64,000 nucleotides of DNA from Stagnimonas sp. (lineage in GTDB: Bacteria > Pseudomonadota > Gammaproteobacteria > Nevskiales > Nevskiaceae), in NCBI GenBank assembly GCA_030696045.1, contig JAUYNO010000004.1:37328-101327 (forward strand), given 5' to 3'. Below, piece by piece: positions 25,429-35,104 of this stretch. The notes under the pieces were generated by a model. That model ran no database searches. It worked only from the letters and a program-made list of their open reading frames with translations, and was not told the DNA's origin. Position 1 is the stretch's first letter. Every line of letters begins with the position of its first letter. A program made the position numbers and the translations under genes.

Positions 25429-26339
25429 GGCAACGCCTCGCCCAACACCGGCGCAACCAAGGGCGCCGGGTCTGCCTTCAGGCCGCTCTTGCGCAGCACG
25501 AAGTCGGCGACATAGCTCATCACGTCGGACTGGTCCTGCAGAGCCTGGCTGAGGGTGGCGACGATCCAGGCGTGACTCATCTTGGGATAGAACACGGTCT
25601 CCACCGACCCGCCGGCGGCGCGCACCTTGGCCGCCCAGTTGCGGGTGTTCTTGGGCCATACCGAGCTGTCGTTCTCGCCGTGCAGCAGCAGCAGGGGCGG
25701 GTTGCGGCCGTCGACGTGGTTGATCGGCTGGGTCGAGGCGTAGCGCTCCGGTGGGCCGAAGATGTCCTGGATGTCGGCATCGGTGAAGGGCATGAAATCG
25801 TAGGGTCCGGCCAGGCCGATCATGCCGCTCAGCCAATCGCGGGAGCCGCCCACCGCCGCCAGATAGGTTTCGTCCGCGGCCAGCATGGCGGCGTTGTAGG
25901 CGCCGGCGGAATGCCCCATCACGAACAGCCGCTGGGGGTCGCCGCCAAAGCGCGTGGCCTGCTCGCGCGCCCAGCGCACGGCCTTGGCGGAGTCCTGCAC
26001 GAAGGCCGGGAACTTCACCTGCGGATACTGGCGGTAGTCCGGCAGCACGGCGACAAAGCCCTGCCGGGCCAGCGCACCACCGACGAATTCGTAGAGATCG
26101 CGGCTGCCCTCGCTCCAGCGCCCGCCGTAGAAGAACACCACCACCGGCGCGTTGCGGGTGCCGGTGGGCGCGTAAACGTCCAGCTTGAGCCCGGTTTCGG
26201 CATCGAACAGCAGGCCGGCGGAGCGGCTGTAGCCGCGTTCGCTGGTCAAGCCATTCAGCAGCCGCTGGCCCGAGCAGCCGGCCAGCACACCGCCCAGGAT
26301 CGCGAGCATCCCCCACTGCATCCAGAACTTCCCCCGCAT
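25425..26339 (-). CDS. alpha/beta hydrolase lipoprotein (BD-FAE-like esterase)
   Basis: A 304-residue exported esterase. The lipoprotein signal is LAGCSG (Cys22). VVVFFYGGRW is the oxyanion region with YGG in place of HGG. The nucleophile Ser144 sits in MGHSAGA, the Asp in LLHGENDSSV, and the His in MSHAWI. The ATG at 26339 follows GGAG; an in-frame ATG 18 bases upstream is possible. It is the first gene of a leftward run and overlaps the next by 4 bases. Confidence 0.85.
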   Translation of the reverse strand: MRGKFWMQWGMLAILGGVLAGCSGQRLLNGLTSERGYSRSAGLLFDAETGLKLDVYAPTGTRNAPVVVFFYGGRWSEGSRDLYEFVGGALARQGFVAVLPDYRQYPQVKFPAFVQDSAKAVRWAREQATRFGGDPQRLFVMGHSAGAYNAAMLAADETYLAAVGGSRDWLSGMIGLAGPYDFMPFTDADIQDIFGPPERYASTQPINHVDGRNPPLLLLHGENDSSVWPKNTRNWAAKVRAAGGSVETVFYPKMSHAWIVATLSQALQDQSDVMSYVADFVLRKSGLKADPAPLVAPVLGEALP

Positions 26340-26422
26340 GTTCGATCTCCAGCCCACGAAGTTGAAGGCGCAAAGCCCGTGCCGCGCACTGACTACGTCC
26401 AGTGGATCGCCACGGATGCCAC

Positions 26423-26454
26423 AAAAAAGAAGGCCCTCCTTGAAGGGAGGGCCT
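26423..26454 (-). terminator. rho-independent terminator with no gene before it
   Basis: Read leftward, the 9-bp perfect stem AGGCCCTCC / GGAGGGCCT with a 6-base loop is followed by TTC then six T. No leftward protein gene ends near it, so it most likely ends the candidate RNA gene described separately. Confidence 0.9.
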
Positions 26455-26709
26455 AAGCGGAACGGTCAAACCGTCTGGGAAGGACGGAGGGATGAATTGC
26501 CTTGGGGAGGGCGTCTAGACCGTTCCGAAGGGAACGATTCCGGGTGCAGCTTGCAGCAATAAGGATGAGAACGAGTTTTGGATGCCTCTTAGGATGGGAT
26601 CGTCGCAGAAAAGTTCAAGGCCTGACAAATGGATTGTCGCAATCGTCGCTAGCCCGACGCCTATCAACCCTCGCCCGCCTGCCGGTGGCAGAAGCCAAGC
26701 CTTTGATTG
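26423..26709 (-). ncRNA. candidate structured non-coding RNA, about 290 nt
   Basis: This stretch holds no convincing protein gene, but lies between a perfect TATAAT box and a strong terminator on the minus strand. It contains a chain of hairpins: CTGCC-GGT-GGCAG (about 26678-26690), GATTG-TCG-CAATC (about 26632-26644), CGTTCC-GAAG-GGAACG (26520-26535) and CCGTC-N7-GACGG (about 26471-26487). Base composition is lower in GC than its neighbours. I compared it by eye with tmRNA, RNase P RNA, SRP RNA and 6S RNA and saw no match. The only overlapping ORF begins inside prlC antisense and has no start after the promoter. Confidence 0.5.
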
Positions 26710-26715
26710 CGACCA

Positions 26716-26744
26716 ATTATATGCCAGGGTAGAACGGCAATAAA
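26716..26744 (-). promoter_or_regulatory. promoter of the candidate RNA
   Basis: A perfect TATAAT -10 box (26716-26721, minus strand) with a weak TTTATT -35 at 17-base spacing. Transcription would start near 26709 and run leftward. Confidence 0.5.
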
Positions 26745-26849
26745 AGCTGGCGCCCGCGTCACGAATCATTCGCGGCAGATTGTCCCTTGCAAGCCCGGAT
26801 CCCGGCTCCAAGCTTAGTAATCCCGTCTGCATGCCCACGAGGCCCGTCC

Positions 26850-28889
26850 GTGTCCCTGCCCGAACAACTTCCCCGCTTTGAACAACTCCGTCCGGAGGCC
26901 ACCGCCGCCGCGCTGGAGCAGGTGCTCGCACGCAACCGGCAGGAACTGACCCAGGTCCTGAGCCAGGGCAAGCCGAGCTGGGAGACCCTGATCGAGCCGC
27001 TGGAAGACATGGGCGACCGGGTTTCGCGGGTCTGGGGGCCGCTGTCCCATCTGTTCGGGGTCTGGAGCACGCCGGAATGGCGCGCCGCGTACAACGCCGC
27101 TTTGCCGAAAGTCACCGAGTACGGCGTCGAGCTGTCGCAGAACGAGGCGCTGTACCAGGCCTACGTGGCGCTCGCCGCCAGTCCTGGCTTCGCCAGCTTC
27201 TCACCGACCCGCCGCAAGCTGGTCGAGGATGCCCTACGCGATTTCCGCCTGTCCGGCATCGCCCTGCCGCTGGCCCAGAAGGAGCGCTTCAAGGCCATCA
27301 GCCTGCGGCTGTCGGAGCTGCAGGCCAAGTTCGAAGAAAACGTCATGGACTGCGTGCAGGCCTGGCAGCACCCGGTGCTGGACGAGGCCGAGCTGGTGGG
27401 CATGACCGAAGCCGCCAAGGCAGCGGCGCGGGCCAAGGCAGCAGACAAGGGCCTGGACGGCTGGCTGCTGACGCTGGACTTCCCCAGCTTCGATGCGGTG
27501 ATTACCCATTGCCGGAACCGCGAGCTGCGCTTTCGCCTGTACGAAGCCTGGTCGACCCGCGCCAGCGAAACCGGCCCGCACGACCGCCGCTACGACAACA
27601 GCGCGCTGATCGCCGAGTTGCTGGAACTGCGCCGCGAGGAAGCCCAACTGCTGGGCTTCGCCGATTACGCCGAGCTGTCGCTGGCGACCAAGATGGCCGA
27701 CTCCGCCGCCGAGGTGGAGCAGTTCCTGCGCGAGCTGGGCGCGAAGGCGCGGCCGCGCGCCACCGTTGAACTGGACGAGCTGCGCCGGCTGGCCTCCGCC
27801 GATGGGCTCGACGATCTGCAGCCCTGGGACCTTGCCTACTACTCCGAGCAGCTGCGGGAGCAGACCCTCGGGCTGTCGGACGAGGCGCTGCGCCCCTACT
27901 TCCCGTTTCCGCAAGTGTTGCGCGGCCTGTTCGATCTGGTCGAGCAGCTGTTCGGGGTGCGCATCAGCCCGCTCGAGGGCGTGCCGACCTGGCATCCGGA
28001 CGTCAGCGTGCATTCCATCGATCACCTGGATGGCGAACCCATCGGCGCCATTGACCGCGACCCCCAGTCCCGCCCGGAAACCCCGCGCGGCGGCGCCTGG
28101 ATGGCCGAATGCCTGGGCCGTCGGCGCAGCCCGCTCGGCGCGCTGCAACTGCCGGTGGCCTACCTGGTCTGCAACTTCACGCCGCCGCAGCCGGGTCAGC
28201 CCGCCCTGCTCACCCACGACGAGGTGCTGACCCTGTTCCACGAATTCGGTCACGGCCTGCACCATCTGCTGACCCAGGTCGAAGAGGGCGCGCTGGCCGG
28301 CATCCGCGGGGTGGAATGGGATGCGGTGGAACTGCCCAGCCAGTTCATGGAGAACTGGTGCTACGAACCCGACACCCTGCAGCGCTTCGCCCGCCACTGG
28401 CAGAGCGGGGAGCCGATGCCGGACCGGATGATCGAGCAGCTGCGCGCCGACCGGCGCTTCCAGACCGGGCTGGCGACGCTGCGACAGATCGAGTTCTCCC
28501 TGTTCGACCTGCGCCTGCACCGCGATCCAGCGCCGGCCAGCGGCGAGCGGGTATTGGAACTGCTGGCGGCGGTACGCGCCGAGGTAGCGCTGCTGCCCGC
28601 CCCGGCCTTCAATCGCATGCCCTGGAGTTTCGGCCACATATTCGCCGGCGGTTATGCCGCCGGCTACTACAGCTACAAGTGGGCGGAAGTCCTTTCCTCG
28701 GATGCTTTTGCCGCCTTCGAGGAGGCGAAATTCGCCCCCGAGGTCGGGCATCGCTTCCGCGATTCGATCTTGGCGGCCGGCGGCTCGCGGCCGGCGATGC
28801 GGAATTTCATCGAATTCCGTGGCCGCAAGCCCCAGGTCGAACCGCTGCTGCGCCACTCCGGGCTATTGGAGAATGATGGCGCCGAATGA
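26850..28889 (+). CDS. prlC: oligopeptidase A (M3 metallopeptidase)
   Basis: A 679-residue cytoplasmic zinc peptidase that degrades signal peptides and other oligopeptides; E. coli PrlC is 680 residues. The zinc site is HEFGH at 464-468 in TLFHEFGHGLHH, with the third ligand Glu in WDAVELPSQFMENW. The GTG at 26850 is chosen: it follows a GAGG site, aligns with the family N-terminus and gives the normal length. The segment before GGAWM reads EPIGAIDRDPQSRPETPR, where relatives have a more hydrophobic GSFYLDLYAR-like stretch; no frameshift is needed to align it. Confidence 0.95.
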   Translation: MSLPEQLPRFEQLRPEATAAALEQVLARNRQELTQVLSQGKPSWETLIEPLEDMGDRVSRVWGPLSHLFGVWSTPEWRAAYNAALPKVTEYGVELSQNEALYQAYVALAASPGFASFSPTRRKLVEDALRDFRLSGIALPLAQKERFKAISLRLSELQAKFEENVMDCVQAWQHPVLDEAELVGMTEAAKAAARAKAADKGLDGWLLTLDFPSFDAVITHCRNRELRFRLYEAWSTRASETGPHDRRYDNSALIAELLELRREEAQLLGFADYAELSLATKMADSAAEVEQFLRELGAKARPRATVELDELRRLASADGLDDLQPWDLAYYSEQLREQTLGLSDEALRPYFPFPQVLRGLFDLVEQLFGVRISPLEGVPTWHPDVSVHSIDHLDGEPIGAIDRDPQSRPETPRGGAWMAECLGRRRSPLGALQLPVAYLVCNFTPPQPGQPALLTHDEVLTLFHEFGHGLHHLLTQVEEGALAGIRGVEWDAVELPSQFMENWCYEPDTLQRFARHWQSGEPMPDRMIEQLRADRRFQTGLATLRQIEFSLFDLRLHRDPAPASGERVLELLAAVRAEVALLPAPAFNRMPWSFGHIFAGGYAAGYYSYKWAEVLSSDAFAAFEEAKFAPEVGHRFRDSILAAGGSRPAMRNFIEFRGRKPQVEPLLRHSGLLENDGAE

Positions 28890-28974
28890 ATCGGCGCTAT
28901 TTCAATTTGAATACAGTTGAATCAGAATGGCGCGCCGCTGAATGGCGGCCTTCCTGATATTCATGAATTCGACC

Positions 28975-29298
28975 ATGAGCGAACTCGAAAAACTCTCCCT
29001 TGATGAACTGCTGAACCTGCAGAAGCGCGTAGCCGCCGAAATCGAAACCCGCAAGAACGCGGATAAGGCCAAGGCCCAGCAGGAAATTCTTTCCCTCGCC
29101 AGCCGCTACGGCATCGCCGTGCAGTTCGCCGGCGGCGCCAAGGCGGCCAAGTCCGGCAAGAAGGGCGGCACCGTTGCCCCCAAGTACCGCCATCCGCAGG
29201 ACTCTTCGCTGACCTGGACCGGCCGCGGCCGCTCGCCGGTGTGGGTGGCCGAATGGAAGACCAAGCATGGCTCGCTGGACGGCATCACCATCAAATAG
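28975..29298 (+). CDS. H-NS family nucleoid protein
   Basis: A 107-residue DNA-binding protein. The N-terminal helix (LEKLSLDELLNLQKRVAAEIETRK) should form the dimerising coiled coil. The C-terminus has the DNA-binding motif TWTGRGRSPVWVAEW typical of H-NS-like proteins. Such proteins silence AT-rich, often foreign, DNA. ATG 28975 is preferred; an ATG at 28963 would add four residues. It ends at a bidirectional terminator shared with rho. Confidence 0.9.
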   Translation: MSELEKLSLDELLNLQKRVAAEIETRKNADKAKAQQEILSLASRYGIAVQFAGGAKAAKSGKKGGTVAPKYRHPQDSSLTWTGRGRSPVWVAEWKTKHGSLDGITIK

Positions 29299-29331
29299 AC
29301 GGTGAGTGCCCGCCGGGCCTGAATCCCCGGC

Positions 29332-29366
29332 AATAAAAAACCGCGCTCCCGGCGCGGTTTTTTATT
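29332..29366. terminator. bidirectional terminator between the H-NS-like gene and rho
   Basis: CCGCGC-TCCCG-GCGCGG flanked by an A-run on the left and a T-run on the right. It serves both converging genes. Confidence 0.93.
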
Positions 29367-29387
29367 GGGCGCGAGCCCGGACCGGAC

Positions 29388-31019
29388 TCAATTGCGCTTC
29401 ATCGAATCGAAGAAGTCGCTGTTGGTCTTGGTGTGGCGCAGGCGGTCAAACAGCAGTTCCATCGCCGCCAGCTCGTCCATGGAATGGAGCAGCTTGCGCA
29501 ATATCCAGACCTTGTTGAGCTCCTGCGGATTGACCAGCAGCTCTTCCTTGCGGGTACCGGAGCGGTTGATATTGATGGCCGGGAACACCCGCTTTTCGGC
29601 AATGCGGCGCTCCAGGTGGATTTCCATATTGCCGGTGCCCTTGAATTCCTCGTAGATCACCTCGTCCATCTTCGAGCCGGTATCCACCAGCGAAGTGGCG
29701 ATGATGGTCAGGCTGCCGCCTTCTTCGATATTGCGGGCGGCACCGAAGAAACGCTTGGGCTTCTGCAGGGCGTTGGCATCGACACCACCGGACAGCACCT
29801 TGCCGGAACTGGGCGCCACGGTGTTGTAGGCGCGCGCCAGGCGGGTGATGGAATCCAGCAGGATCACCACGTCGCGCTTGTGCTCGACCAGGCGCTTGGC
29901 CTTTTCGATCACCATTTCCGCGACCTGCACGTGACGGGATGCCGGTTCGTCGAAGGTCGAGGCCACCACCTCGCCGCGCACCGTGCGCTGCATGTCGGTG
30001 ACTTCTTCCGGGCGCTCGTCGATCAGCAGCACGATCAGGTAGGCGTCCGGGTAGTTGGCCGCCAGCGACTGCGCGATGTTCTGCATCAGGATGGTCTTGC
30101 CGGCCTTGGGCGGCGACACGATCAAGCCACGCTGGCCCTTGCCGAACGGCGCCACCAGGTCGATCACACGGGCGGTGATGTCCTCGGTGGTGCCATTGCC
30201 GCGCTCCATCTTGTACTGCTCGTTGGCGAACAGCGGGGTCAGGTTCTCGAAAGAAACCTTCTTGCGGCTGGCTTCCGGCGGCTCGTAGTTGATGGCGTCG
30301 ACGCGCAGCAGCGCGAAGTAGCGCTCGCCTTCCTTGGGCGAACGGACGCGGCCCTGGATGGTGTCGCCGGTGCGCAGGTTGAAGCGGCGCACCTGGCTGG
30401 GCGAGACGAACACGTCGTCCGGGCCAGCCTGGTAGCTGGAATCCGGGGTACGCAGGAAGCCGTACTGACCGTCCGGCATCACTTCCATCACGCCGTCGGC
30501 GAGGATGTGGTCACCGCGCTTGGCCGCAGCTTTCAGCAGGGCGAAGATCAGATCCTGCTTCTTGGTGCGGGCGATGTTCTCCAGGCCCAGCTGCTCGGCC
30601 ATCTCCAGCAGCTCCGCCGCCGACTTCTTCTTGAGGTCGGAGATGTAGAACAGCTTCGGCGGTTCCAGGCTGACCGGCGCGCCGCCATTGGCGTGGCCAT
30701 TGCCGTTGGGGCGCGGGCGCCGGGGCTGATCCTCGTACTCGCCCGGCTCGTCGCTCATCTGCGGCGGCGGCGGAATCGGCGCGTCATAGCCGGGCGGGAT
30801 GGTGCCCGGCGGCAAGGGCTGGCCGTTCTCGTCGAGGAATACCTGCGGCTGCGCCGCCTGCTGCGCCAGCAACTGCGCCTGGGCCTCTTCCTCGGCGAGG
30901 AAATCCTCGACGTCCATCGGCAGGCCTTGCTGCTGATGGGAACTCTGGCCGCCTCCCTGGCCGCCTCCGGGACCACGACCCTTGTTGCGGTGACCGTGAA
31001 AACGGCGGCGATTTTTCAT
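29388..31019 (-). CDS. rho: transcription termination factor Rho with long N-terminal extension
   Basis: A 543-residue hexameric RNA helicase that ends transcription. The core starts near residue 124 ([19 protein letters not shown]) and is collinear with E. coli Rho (419 residues): [24 protein letters not shown] RNA-binding part, Walker [23 protein letters not shown], and C-terminal [14 protein letters not shown]. The first 124 residues are extra: Arg/Gly/Gln-rich, then acidic and Pro-rich, predicted disordered. The ATG at 31019 is chosen; a TTG at 31055 overlapping the trxA end by 8 bases would add 12 residues. It follows trxA directly. Confidence 0.96.
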   Translation of the reverse strand: MKNRRRFHGHRNKGRGPGGGQGGGQSSHQQQGLPMDVEDFLAEEEAQAQLLAQQAAQPQVFLDENGQPLPPGTIPPGYDAPIPPPPQMSDEPGEYEDQPRRPRPNGNGHANGGAPVSLEPPKLFYISDLKKKSAAELLEMAEQLGLENIARTKKQDLIFALLKAAAKRGDHILADGVMEVMPDGQYGFLRTPDSSYQAGPDDVFVSPSQVRRFNLRTGDTIQGRVRSPKEGERYFALLRVDAINYEPPEASRKKVSFENLTPLFANEQYKMERGNGTTEDITARVIDLVAPFGKGQRGLIVSPPKAGKTILMQNIAQSLAANYPDAYLIVLLIDERPEEVTDMQRTVRGEVVASTFDEPASRHVQVAEMVIEKAKRLVEHKRDVVILLDSITRLARAYNTVAPSSGKVLSGGVDANALQKPKRFFGAARNIEEGGSLTIIATSLVDTGSKMDEVIYEEFKGTGNMEIHLERRIAEKRVFPAININRSGTRKEELLVNPQELNKVWILRKLLHSMDELAAMELLFDRLRHTKTNSDFFDSMKRN

Positions 31020-31047
31020 CGGGGAAGACGGCGGTTTGGGCGGCTGT

Positions 31048-31377
31048 TTAGACAAGATGGGGTGTCACGAAGGCGGCGAGCTGGGCTTTGGCAACCGCGC
31101 CCACCTGGGTTCCGGCGGGAGCGCCGTTCTTGAACAGGATGAGGGTCGGAATGCCGCGGATACCGAATTTGGGCGGCGTCCCCGGGTTTTCGTCGACGTT
31201 GAGCTTCACCACCTTCAACTTGCCGAGGTTCTCGGCGGCGACCTGTTCGAGGATCGGCGCAATCATCCGGCAGGGGCCGCACCACTCGGCCCAGAAATCG
31301 ACCAGAACGGGGACCTCGGATTTGAGGACGTCCTGCTCGAAGGAGGTGTCGGTAACGGCGCTGATGTTTTCGCTCAT
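31048..31377 (-). CDS. trxA: thioredoxin 1
   Basis: A 109-residue cytosolic disulfide reductase. The active site is WCGPC (Cys33, Cys36) inside [15 protein letters not shown], and the cis-Pro lies in [15 protein letters not shown] precedes the ATG. It is upstream of rho and divergent from rhlB, the same arrangement as in E. coli. Confidence 0.98.
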   Translation of the reverse strand: MSENISAVTDTSFEQDVLKSEVPVLVDFWAEWCGPCRMIAPILEQVAAENLGKLKVVKLNVDENPGTPPKFGIRGIPTLILFKNGAPAGTQVGAVAKAQLAAFVTPHLV

Positions 31378-31620
31378 GGTGGATGCTCCGGTGGATGGGG
31401 CGCGCGGAAGGAAGGTTTTTGGGCGCGGTCCGAGAGTGGGGACCGCAGGCCTCAAACGCAACGCCAAGCGGCGCGAATTGCGATTGAATCTTTCAGCGAA
31501 TGGGATTGAACAGCTTGATGGGCTCGGTGCCACAGCGGGCGTCGGTTTGGGACTTGCCACGCGAGAGCCGTATAGTTGCAGGGTATTTGAATTGATCCCG
31601 AAGCCATTTGCAAGCGGCTG

Positions 31621-31671
31621 AGGGTGTGTCACCCACTGCTGGTTCACTGCCAGCAGTGGGTAACACACCCT
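31621..31671. repeat. 22-bp imperfect palindrome between trxA and rhlB
   Basis: The arms AGGGTGTGTCACCCACTGCT-GG (31621-31642) and its complement (31650-31671) match at 21 of 22 positions around a 7-base loop. No T-run follows on either strand, so it is not a terminator. It stands 70 bases before rhlB. The rest of the 364-base gap between trxA and rhlB holds no gene that I can see. It could be a REP/MITE-like element, an operator or a leader hairpin. Confidence 0.85.
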
Positions 31672-31741
31672 GGCGGCATTGCCTTAAAGCCTCATACCCG
31701 CCGCAAGCGCCCCGCAGCAGGCAGGCGCACCAACCCACCGA

Positions 31742-33040
31742 ATGAAACCCGACCATTTAAGCGACGTTACCTTCAGCTCCCTGAACCTGCATCCGCGCCT
31801 GCTCTCGGGCCTGGAGAAGCTCGGTTACAACCACTGCACGCCGATCCAGGCCGCCTGCCTGCCGCGCGCGCTGGCTGGCCATGATCTCGCCGGCCAGGCC
31901 CAGACCGGCACCGGCAAGACGGCGGCCTTCCTGCTCGCCACCATGCAGCATCTGCTCACCACCGCGCCCCGCTCGCCCGAGGGCGTGGTGGCACCCGGCG
32001 CCTTCATGCTGGCGCCCACCCGCGAACTGGCGGTGCAGATCTACAACGATGCCAAGCAGCTCGGCGCCGACACCGGCCTGTCGATGACGGTCTGCTACGG
32101 CGGTGCCGGTTACGACCAGCAGCGTCAGGAAATCGAACGCGGCGTCGACATCCTGATCGGCACCCCGGGCCGCCTGATCGACTTCTACAAGCAGAAGCTC
32201 TACACCCTCGACTTCGTCGAAGTCATGGTGCTGGACGAAGCCGACCGCATGTTCGACTTGGGCTTCATCGACGACATCCGCTACCTGCTGCGCAAGATGC
32301 CGCCGCCGGCCGAGCGCAAGAGCTTCCTGTTCTCGGCCACTCTCAGCCACCGTGTGCTGGAACTGGCCTTCGAGCACATGAAGCCGGATGTGCAGAAGAT
32401 CGAGATCGAGCCCGAGCAGGTCACCGCCGAGCGGGTCAAGCAGGCCCTGCTGCATATCTCCAACGGCGACAAGCTGCAAGCCCTGGTCGGGCTGCTGCGC
32501 CAGCACGACCCGGTGCGCACCCTGCTGTTCGTCAACACCAAGCGCGACTGCGAACAGGTCGAGAAGGCGCTGAACCTCAATGGCTTCCAGGCCGCGACCC
32601 TGTCCGGCGACGTGCCGCAGACCCGGCGCCTGAAGCTGCTGCAGGAGTTCAAGGATGGCCAGCTGCCGATCCTTGTCGCCACCGACGTGGCGGCGCGCGG
32701 CCTGCACATCGGCGGCGTCACCCACGTCATCAACTTCGACCTGCCGCAGGACGCCGCCGACTACGTGCACCGCATCGGCCGCACCGCCCGTGCCGGCGCC
32801 CAGGGCGATGCGATCTCGTTCTGCTGCGAGAGCTATGTCTATTCGCTGCCCGAGATCGAGACCTATATCGGCATGCGCATTCCGCCGCTGCCGGAAACGG
32901 TGGACCAGCTCAAGGCCGGCGTGCCGGACTTCGTTGCCCCGCCGCGCCCGGTCCGCGACTTCCGCAACGGTCGCCCGGGTGGCGGCGGTCGTGGCCGTCC
33001 CGGCGGTGGTGGCGGTCGCGGCGGCCCGCGCCGCCGCTAG
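31742..33040 (+). CDS. rhlB: ATP-dependent RNA helicase RhlB
   Basis: A 432-residue DEAD-box helicase that unwinds RNA, in E. coli as part of the degradosome. The Q motif is CTPIQ, Walker A AQTGTGKT (53-60), DEAD at 165-168, SAT in LFSATLSHR, and HRIGRTARAG in motif VI. The C-terminal tail from about 408 is Gly/Arg-rich (RPGGGGRGR), an RGG-type RNA-binding tail. Position next to trxA-rho supports RhlB over other DEAD-box proteins. Its end overlaps the convergent yrfG by 4 bases. Confidence 0.95.
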   Translation: MKPDHLSDVTFSSLNLHPRLLSGLEKLGYNHCTPIQAACLPRALAGHDLAGQAQTGTGKTAAFLLATMQHLLTTAPRSPEGVVAPGAFMLAPTRELAVQIYNDAKQLGADTGLSMTVCYGGAGYDQQRQEIERGVDILIGTPGRLIDFYKQKLYTLDFVEVMVLDEADRMFDLGFIDDIRYLLRKMPPPAERKSFLFSATLSHRVLELAFEHMKPDVQKIEIEPEQVTAERVKQALLHISNGDKLQALVGLLRQHDPVRTLLFVNTKRDCEQVEKALNLNGFQAATLSGDVPQTRRLKLLQEFKDGQLPILVATDVAARGLHIGGVTHVINFDLPQDAADYVHRIGRTARAGAQGDAISFCCESYVYSLPEIETYIGMRIPPLPETVDQLKAGVPDFVAPPRPVRDFRNGRPGGGGRGRPGGGGGRGGPRRR

Positions 33041-33705
33041 GTCAGCGGCAGCAATTCCGGCAGGCGATTCACCGCCGCGAACTCGGTAATGGTTCGCGGC
33101 GGCTGGCTGCTGTCGGGATGGGCGATGGCCAGGATCTGACCGATGCCGAAGGCGCGCGCCGCGCGCAGCACCGGCAGACTGTCGTCCACGAACAGCGCGC
33201 GCTCCCGCTCGAAAGGATGCTGGGCCAGTAATCCGCTCCAGAACTCGGGCGCCTCCTTCGGCGCGCCGAAATCATGCGAGCAGACGATATGGTCGAAGTA
33301 GTGCGCCAGCCCGGTCTGCTCCAGCTTCAGCGACCAGCTGTCACGGTGAGCATTGGTTGCCAGCCAGACCTGCTTGCCGGTGGCCCTGAGCGCCTTGAGA
33401 AAGTCCTCGGTGCCGTCGAGCGCGCGAATCTGCTCGCGGATCTCGCGCTTGAGCTCGAGCATGCTGAGGCCGGTGAGCCGGCTCCAGTGATCAGTGCAGT
33501 ACCAGGGCAGGGTGTGCTGTAGACCGGTGAAATGCGGCTCCAGGGTGGCGCGCGCCGCCTCGACGCTGAGGCCATTGGCGCTGGCGTAGGCCTGAGGCAC
33601 GTAGTCGCGCCAGAAGTAGTTGTCGTAGGCCAGGTCGAGCAGGGTGCCGTCCATGTCCAGCAGCACCCAGTCCACCCGGTTCCAGTCCACGAGTTTTCGA
33701 TCCAT
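33037..33705 (-). CDS. yrfG: HAD-family GMP/IMP nucleotidase
   Basis: A 222-residue HAD phosphatase. The nucleophile motif is LLDMDGTLLDL, motif II lies in LATNAH, and motif III-IV in SHDFGAPKEAPEFW and FVDDSLPVL. WRDYVPQAYA and HTLPWYCTDHWSRLTG are typical of YrfG, which dephosphorylates GMP and IMP. It is divergent from cysQ with only 17 bases between the start codons. Confidence 0.9.
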   Translation of the reverse strand: MDRKLVDWNRVDWVLLDMDGTLLDLAYDNYFWRDYVPQAYASANGLSVEAARATLEPHFTGLQHTLPWYCTDHWSRLTGLSMLELKREIREQIRALDGTEDFLKALRATGKQVWLATNAHRDSWSLKLEQTGLAHYFDHIVCSHDFGAPKEAPEFWSGLLAQHPFERERALFVDDSLPVLRAARAFGIGQILAIAHPDSSQPPRTITEFAAVNRLPELLPLT

Positions 33706-33722
33706 CTGCCTATGATACGGGC
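33706..33722. promoter_or_regulatory. mirrored overlapping -10 boxes for yrfG and cysQ
   Basis: The core TATGATA reads as TATGAT rightward (33711-33716) and TATCAT leftward (33712-33717). Each -10 box ends exactly 6 bases before its ATG, so both mRNAs would start at or within a base or two of the start codon. Neither gene has a ribosome site in this gap, as expected for leaderless messages. -35 boxes are weak and would lie within the opposite coding region. Confidence 0.6.
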
Positions 33723-34510
<788 letters not shown>

Positions 34511-34514
<4 letters not shown>

Positions 34515-35077
34515 GCCGCGCCGCTTACCGCGAGCGCATAGCCCTGGCGTTGGCGGAGCTGGGCATCGCGCCGGAACGGTTCGCGCATCGTCGGCTGCGC
34601 TTGGTCCCCGAGGCGCGGCGGCTGACGCCCGTGGGCCTCGGCACCGACGGTCGCGACAAGCTGCTAACCCCGGCAGCCGCGTGCGCTTGGCAGGCGATGC
34701 GGGAGGCGGCAGCGCTGGAGGGCGTCGGCCTGCTACTGATCTCGGCCTTCCGCAGCGTCGATTTTCAGGCCGCGCTGCTGCGGACCAAGCTGCAGCAGGG
34801 CGTGGCCATCGACGAGGTGCTGCGCATCAACGCCCCACCCGGCTACAGCGAGCACCACAGTGGCCGCGCCGTCGATATCGGTTGCGCCGGCACGGCGGCG
34901 CTGGACGAGGCGTTCGAAATCACCGCGGCCTTTAATTGGTTGAGCCGCCATGCGGCCGAATACGGCTTCCGCATGTCCTTCCCGCGCGGAAATCACCAGG
35001 GCTATCTGTACGAGCCTTGGCACTGGTGCTACTTGGGCGCGGGTGCCATCGGGGCCAAGGCCCCTCCTACGAAGTAG
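34511..35077 (+). CDS. VanY-family D-alanyl-D-alanine carboxypeptidase; C-terminus within a REP element
   Basis: A 188-residue zinc peptidase that trims D-Ala from peptidoglycan or its precursors. The zinc ligands are visible in SEHHSGRAVDIG and EPWHWCYLG. There is no signal peptide, which is unusual for a cell-wall enzyme. ATG 34511 overlaps the cysQ stop. The last dozen residues (GAIGAKAPPTK) and the TAG stop are encoded by an inverted pair of REP repeats, so the original C-terminus seems to have been rewritten by the element. Confidence 0.85.
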
Positions 35078-35095
35078 GAGCGGGCTTGCCCGCGA
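35049..35095. repeat. inverted REP pair (BIME)
   Basis: GTAGGAGCGGGCTTGCCCGC-GA (35074-35095) stands tail to tail with an inverted variant at 35049-35070 (complement GTAGGAGGGGCCTTGGCCCC). This is the REP type common in Pseudomonas and relatives. A second pair lies at 51541-51600. No REP-associated transposase gene is in the window. Confidence 0.85.
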
Positions 35096-35104
35096 CCCTT
35101 GCCG

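Noticed and set aside
26515..26931. A 138-residue leftward ORF in the gap before prlC
   Set aside because: It begins antisense inside prlC, upstream of the only good promoter, and has no start codon after it. No family likeness and odd composition.
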